Shown: positions 7,619 through 10,378 of the stretch, in pieces | Layout: every line of letters starts with the position of its first letter | Position numbering within the stretch: the first letter of the stretch is position 1 | NCBI GenBank assembly: GCA_024278715.1 | Contig: JAJRSN010000009.1 | Span: 1-10,378 of the forward strand | DNA: 10,378 nucleotides | From: Calditrichota bacterium | GTDB lineage: Bacteria; Calditrichota; Calditrichia; Calditrichales; Calditrichaceae | Direction of reading: 5' to 3' | Notes under the pieces: generated by a model | Told to the model about the DNA's origin: nothing | Seen by the model: only the letters and a program-made list of their open reading frames with translations | Databases searched by the model: none | Program-made: the position numbers and the translations under genes

Positions 7619-7790
7619 AATTTAAAGCTCGTTTAATAAATTAAAGTAATTTGATTTTTTTTACAAACATAATCGCAGATTTAACGGGAGATAACGGTTC
7701 TAACGCGCCGCAATTCCGGAAGAGACGAAAATAATTGATTCGTAAACCAGATACTTTTATTATCAATCAAATTCAACGGCGGCTGAGATG

Positions 7791-7889
7791 TGACGAGTAA
7801 TAAGATGAAAGATGAAAGATGAAAGCCGTGACGCGTGATGAGTAAGAAAAAGGAAAAAAGAAAAAAGACAAAATAAAAAATAAAAAAAC
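7791..7889 (+). repeat. Degenerate heptanucleotide tandem array 3, drifting into A-rich units
   Basis: Exact 7-bp phase is kept over AGTAATA, AGATGAA, AGATGAA, AGATGAA (7796-7823). After a three-base shift it is kept over CGTGACG, CGTGATG, AGTAAGA, AAAAGGA, AAAAAGA, AAAAAGA, CAAAATA, AAAAATA, AAAAAAC (7827-7889). The first units belong to the AGTRACG family and the last are nearly pure A, yet the register does not change. Confidence 0.8.
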
Positions 7890-7943
7890 TATCAGAAAGC
7901 AGAATGCGGAAAGCCGTTACGCCGGTTTGACGTACTGAGGTGG

Positions 7944-7980
7944 CTGGAGAAGCCGCTTAACGCTTAACGAATTAGCGAAA
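7944..7980 (+). repeat. Interspersed module, copy C
   Basis: CTGGAGAAGCCGCTTAACGCTTAACGAATTAGCGAA matches copy A and the reverse complement of copies B and B3. It is followed at 7981-7998 by AAGGTCGTGACGAGTAAC; AAGGTCGTGA is identical to bases 155-164, which also follow a module, so the two spacers share an extended organisation. Confidence 0.85.
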
Positions 7981-7997
7981 AAGGTCGTGACGAGTAA

Positions 7998-8015
7998 CCG
8001 GAGAAGTCGCTTAAC
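7998..8015 (+). repeat. Interspersed module, partial copy C2
   Basis: CCGGAGAAGTCGCTTAAC is the module head with one substitution relative to the consensus. The CTTAACGATTAACG tail is missing, and unique sequence leading to the dehydrogenase start follows. Confidence 0.8.
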
Positions 8016-8060
8016 AGATTCTGTCAAAAAAAGCAAGAATTTAGGTATAAATTTAATAAC

Positions 8061-8064
8061 GGAG
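8061..8064 (+). promoter_or_regulatory. Shine-Dalgarno of the SDR gene
   Basis: GGAG lies 8 bases before ATG 8073 and supports that start, which places the TGxxxGxG motif at residue 10 as is usual for classical SDRs. Confidence 0.65.
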
Positions 8065-8072
8065 TTGTCTTT

Positions 8073-8828
8073 ATGGCTGATAAACGATGTGTATTGATAA
8101 CCGGCGCGGCGCAGGGTATCGGCAAGTGCATAGCCGCATTATTGCTTAAAAACAACATGCTCGTGGGACTAATCGATATCCAAAGAGAAAAATCGGCAAG
8201 GACAAAAACGGAACTTTCAGCATTGGGAGAGGTTATTGTTTACCACGGGGATACGGGCGATGAGGATTTTATCCGGCAAAGCATCTCGGATTTAGCGAAA
8301 AAAGCCGGTCGCCTGGACGCGGTTATCAACAATGCCGCTACCGCCGTTAATAAACCGATAACCGAATTGGAGTTAAGCGAGTGGAATCGCGTGCTTTCGG
8401 TTAATTTGACGGGTTGCTTTTTAACGGCAAAACACGCTGTTCCCTATTTAAAAAAATCTCGCGGCTGCATCATTAACATTGCTTCAACCCGCGCTTTAAT
8501 GTCCGAGCCGAACACCGAAGCCTATTCCGCATCAAAAGGCGGAATTCTCGCTTTAACTCATGCGCTGGCGATCAGTTTGGGACCCGAAGTGCGCGTTAAT
8601 TGCATTAGTCCCGGCTGGATAGACACGCGGGAATGGCAAGACGCGAAACAGAGCGGGATCGACGAACTTACCCCCGAAGACCATTCACAGCATCCCGCGG
8701 GACGCGTGGGCAAGCCTGAGGACATTGCCAATATGGTGTTCTTTTTACTTAAGCAGGAGAACGACTTTATCACGGGCACCAACTTTGTCATCGACGGCGG
8801 CATGACACGCAAAATGATTTACGAGTAG
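8073..8828 (+). CDS. Short-chain dehydrogenase/reductase (classical SDR)
   Basis: This is a 251-aa NAD(P)-dependent oxidoreductase of the classical SDR family, which interconverts alcohols and ketones on small molecules in the cytoplasm. The Rossmann motif TGAAQGIG is at 10-17. Asp35 in LIDIQ at the end of the second strand favours NAD(H) over NADP(H). NNAA at 86-89 replaces the common NNAG, Asn111 is present, and the catalytic set is Ser138, Tyr151 and Lys155 (YSASK). SPGWIDT at 179-185 and the C-terminal VIDGGMT at 239-245 are typical. The length is normal. It is a single gene with its own ribosome site, divergent from ygfK and convergent with the glycosylase. The substrate cannot be inferred; FabG-, sugar- or alcohol-type activities are all possible. 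Confidence 0.92.
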   Translation: MADKRCVLITGAAQGIGKCIAALLLKNNMLVGLIDIQREKSARTKTELSALGEVIVYHGDTGDEDFIRQSISDLAKKAGRLDAVINNAATAVNKPITELELSEWNRVLSVNLTGCFLTAKHAVPYLKKSRGCIINIASTRALMSEPNTEAYSASKGGILALTHALAISLGPEVRVNCISPGWIDTREWQDAKQSGIDELTPEDHSQHPAGRVGKPEDIANMVFFLLKQENDFITGTNFVIDGGMTRKMIYE

Positions 8829-8910
8829 TGCAACGTTCGGAATCCGCAAAACGATCCGCTTTAAAAACGGACGCATTGTTTTTTAGTAAAGATTTCAGAG
8901 CTGCGAAGTA
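8829..8910. other. Short convergent spacer without a clear terminator
   Basis: The SDR and glycosylase genes converge here. The only hairpin candidate is TCCG (8855-8858) with CGGA (8868-8871), a 4-bp stem, with a T6 run starting several bases later. This is too weak to call a terminator. Confidence 0.4.
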
Positions 8911-9537
8911 TCAAACGGAGTTCAGATAGAAATACCAGAGCAGTCGCGCCGCCACCGCCCGGTACGGTTTCCAGCAACGACTTAATTCTTGCAGTTCGTC
9001 AAAGGTGGGCAGGCTCTCCGATTTTTTCAACCGTTTCACGGCTATTGCCAGAGCAAGATCCTTTCGCGGGAAGACATCGGCGCGTTTTAAAGCCATCAAC
9101 AAATACACCTCCGCGGTCCAAGTGCCTATTCCCTTCAAATTCATTAACCGCTCCATTGCTTGCCGATCATCCCTTTTTTGCAGATCGTCCAAATCAAACT
9201 CGCCCGATTCAATGGTTTTAGCCAGTTCACGACAGTAATGCGCCTTTTGTCTGCTGAATCCGATTTGTTTCAACTCCTGTTCGTCAAGGGTCAGAAATTT
9301 TCGCGGAGTCAATGTATTGAGTCTTTTTAACAATTTTTGATATGCGGAGCGGGCGGAAGCAAGAGACACCTGCTGCTCCAGAATTATTTGAACCAAGGTG
9401 GCAAACCCCGGTTCACGTCTCCAAAAAGGCGGCTTGCCAAAGGTTTCCACAATAAAGTTTAAATCTTTATCCCGTCGCGTTAAGTCGGTCAATGCGCTTT
9501 CAAAGCCGCGTTCGTCGAGAATTTTTAGCGGACTCAT
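8911..9537 (-). CDS. AlkA-like DNA-3-methyladenine glycosylase (HhH-GPD family)
   Basis: This is a 208-aa base-excision repair enzyme that would remove alkylated purines such as 3-methyladenine from DNA. The family features are EQQVSLASA at 54-62, the helix-hairpin-helix LKGIGTWTAE at 134-143, the catalytic-loop pattern ADVFPRKDLAL at 153-163 with Asp160 aligning with E. coli AlkA Asp238, and the C-terminal WKPYRAVAARLLWYFY at 189-204, very close to AlkA's WKPWRSYALLHIWY. It lacks the extra N-terminal domain of E. coli AlkA (282 aa), as do many compact bacterial homologues. There are no Fe-S cysteines after the HhH, so it is not MutY or endonuclease III. A weak GGAAG ribosome site (9543-9547) lies 5 bases before ATG 9537. 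The group II intron ends only 54 nt upstream, so its promoter must be in or beyond the intron. Confidence 0.9.
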   Translation of the reverse strand: MSPLKILDERGFESALTDLTRRDKDLNFIVETFGKPPFWRREPGFATLVQIILEQQVSLASARSAYQKLLKRLNTLTPRKFLTLDEQELKQIGFSRQKAHYCRELAKTIESGEFDLDDLQKRDDRQAMERLMNLKGIGTWTAEVYLLMALKRADVFPRKDLALAIAVKRLKKSESLPTFDELQELSRCWKPYRAVAARLLWYFYLNSV

Positions 9538-9591
9538 TTGAACTTCCGGTAAGTTTTTATTGGGAAGAATATTTTACATCCATCGATTCAA

Positions 9592-9664
9592 ATCAAGTAG
9601 GAAAGGGACTCACGTCTCTTAACCTCTCACACCACCGGATATACGGTTCACGTATCACGGCAAT
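9592..9664 (-). ncRNA. Group II intron domains V and VI
   Basis: Domain V is 9631-9664, exactly the canonical 34 nt. On the minus strand the lower strands AUUGCCG and CGGUGGU pair over 7 bp (A-U, two U-G, G-U, C-G, C-G, G-C), and AUACG and CGUAU form the distal stem around a UGAAC loop, with the usual internal bulge between. Domain VI follows: a stem of the GGUUAAGAGAC and GUCCCUUUCC strands capped by GUGA, then CCUACUUGAU. The unpaired A opposite base 9598 would be the branch point, 7 nt from the 3' end, as the family requires. Relative to the common ACCGCCG form of this strand, two C-to-U changes keep pairing by wobble. Confidence 0.8.
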
Positions 9665-10378
9665 TCCTGAATTTAGTGATAGTTAATACCATTAACAAAA
9701 TTGAGTATTGAGAACAGGTTAAGGCGATTAAAGTATTTCTTTCGGAAGGCAGCATTCATGTGCGATGATCCCGAGTTTCACCATGCGCATTCGACTGGCG
9801 ATTTACTACACCCGAGGCGATTGGTGGAGCTGCTAAGACAGGGACGGCAGACCGCCGGGCACCATGCGTTTGTCTGTCGCCCCGTGGCGGCGATTACTAC
9901 GGGCGTTTAATTTTTTGCTGTTAAGCACCCAAAATGGTGTACCAAATAAGGAGGCTGGCACGGCAAGCCTGAACAGCTTGTGTATTAGGCTGTTGTCGGT
10001 GTTGATTCTGATAATGTCAGCACGAGTCCGCAGTGTAAAAAGCACAGAACGGACAAATCACAAGTTGGCAGTTTTTTAATTATTTGCCTGACAAACGAGC
10101 CGGAGAATGCTACATGATGGCTGCCCGCGCCTTACCAGCAGGGCTCTGACGAAGGAAGAAAGCACGGCGACCATTACTTTACCGCTGCCAGGGTGGTTGT
10201 GGGACTGACCGCTACCGCATCACTATCAATATTGATACAAAGACAACGGCGCTGACAAGACGACAAGCTTTTACGTGCCCGGTTCGGTTTACAACTATCT
10301 CATGGGTTTTGCCTCTTCCGCCAGTGTGACGTGGTGAGCAATCTCAGGCTTGCCCCCACGCCGTGAAGCCCTCTGATC
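9665..10378. other. Stem-rich block with no recognisable gene
   Basis: Several 60-70 codon open frames can be read on both strands (for example 9701-9910 and 9864-10079 on +, 9833-10045 on -), but none has a ribosome site, a known motif or mutual consistency. The base composition and lack of codon structure fit structural RNA, most simply the body of the group II intron. I see no tRNA, rRNA or CRISPR repeat. Confidence 0.5.

Larger units (their letters stand above)
7608..8072. other. Repeat-rich divergent spacer between ygfK and the SDR gene
   Basis: No gene is seen. It must contain the promoters of the leftward YgfK-type gene and the rightward dehydrogenase gene. Bases 7619-7680 are AT-rich and are the likely ygfK promoter region; I cannot place boxes with confidence. 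Bases 7681-7786 hold nothing I recognise. Bases 7791-8015 are heptad arrays and two module copies. TATAAA at 8045-8050 upstream of the SDR is a possible -10 element, without a clear -35. Confidence 0.55.
9592..10378 (-). mobile_element. Group II intron, apparently without a reverse transcriptase gene; 5' end not resolved
   Basis: The 3' end is identified by a 34-nt domain V and an adjoining domain VI. The 3' splice site would be close to 9592 (minus strand ...CTACTTGAT). Upstream on the minus strand, towards 10378, no frame of useful length is open and no reverse transcriptase motif such as YADD is seen; the longest minus-strand open frame is about 70 codons and resembles nothing I know. The stretch is rich in possible stems and contains GGAAGAGGCAAAACCC-like loop sequence (around 10310) of the sort found in domain I, but I could not assign domains I-IV or a GUGYG 5' end. 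It may continue past the window. Alternatives are a 3' fragment of a decayed intron or an ORF-less intron spliced in trans. Confidence 0.6.

Noticed and set aside
9760..9800. GTGCG at 9760 on the + strand as the 5' end of a second, oppositely oriented group II intron
   Set aside because: Five bases alone are not evidence, and I found no domain V on the + strand downstream within the window.
9701..10079. Overlapping small open frames of about 70 codons on both strands
   Set aside because: They have no ribosome sites or recognisable motifs, they overlap each other in different frames, and they lie in a stretch better explained as intron RNA.

Overview
The window is bacterial chromosomal DNA of moderate GC content from an organism that carries molybdenum hydroxylases. 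I cannot name the species. Nothing in it is phage- or plasmid-like. Intergenic DNA is long and made of unusual degenerate 7-bp repeats. The general style would fit an anaerobic or facultative environmental lineage (for example a Calditrichota- or FCB-type bacterium), but that is a low-confidence guess.

Layout. Bases 1-349 are a non-coding, repeat-filled leader. Bases 350-4123 are a compact three-gene operon on the + strand for a xanthine dehydrogenase-family molybdenum hydroxylase: molybdopterin subunit, FAD subunit and double [2Fe-2S] subunit, the same order as E. coli xdhABC. Bases 4124-4436 are a second repeat-rich spacer. Facing the operon is a 1056-aa YgfK homologue (4437-7607, - strand), a multidomain FAD/Fe-S oxidoreductase long called a putative selenate reductase subunit. 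In other bacteria it is associated with molybdenum hydroxylase and purine-catabolism clusters. A third repeat-rich spacer (7608-8072) separates it from a divergently oriented short-chain dehydrogenase (8073-8828, +). An AlkA-like DNA-3-methyladenine glycosylase lies at 8911-9537 (-). From about 9592 to the right edge the - strand looks like a group II intron whose 3' end (domains V and VI) is clear but which shows no reverse transcriptase gene. It sits only 54 nt upstream of the glycosylase start codon.

How the genes may work together. The Xdh-type trimer would hydroxylate an N-heterocycle (purine-like or other; the substrate cannot be read from the sequence) and pass electrons from Mo through two [2Fe-2S] centres to FAD. 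YgfK has a GltD-like FAD/NAD(P)H module and C-terminal 4Fe-4S ferredoxin modules, and it could exchange electrons with this or another hydroxylase. This pairing is inferred from gene neighbourhood only. The SDR and the glycosylase have no evident link to it.

The most unusual part is the non-coding DNA. All three large spacers are built of tandem heptanucleotides (consensus near AGTRACG) interleaved with a roughly 40-bp module (core GGAGAAGCCGCTTAAC) that is itself largely heptad-phased. Copies occur in both orientations, and one array runs into the ygfK stop codon.
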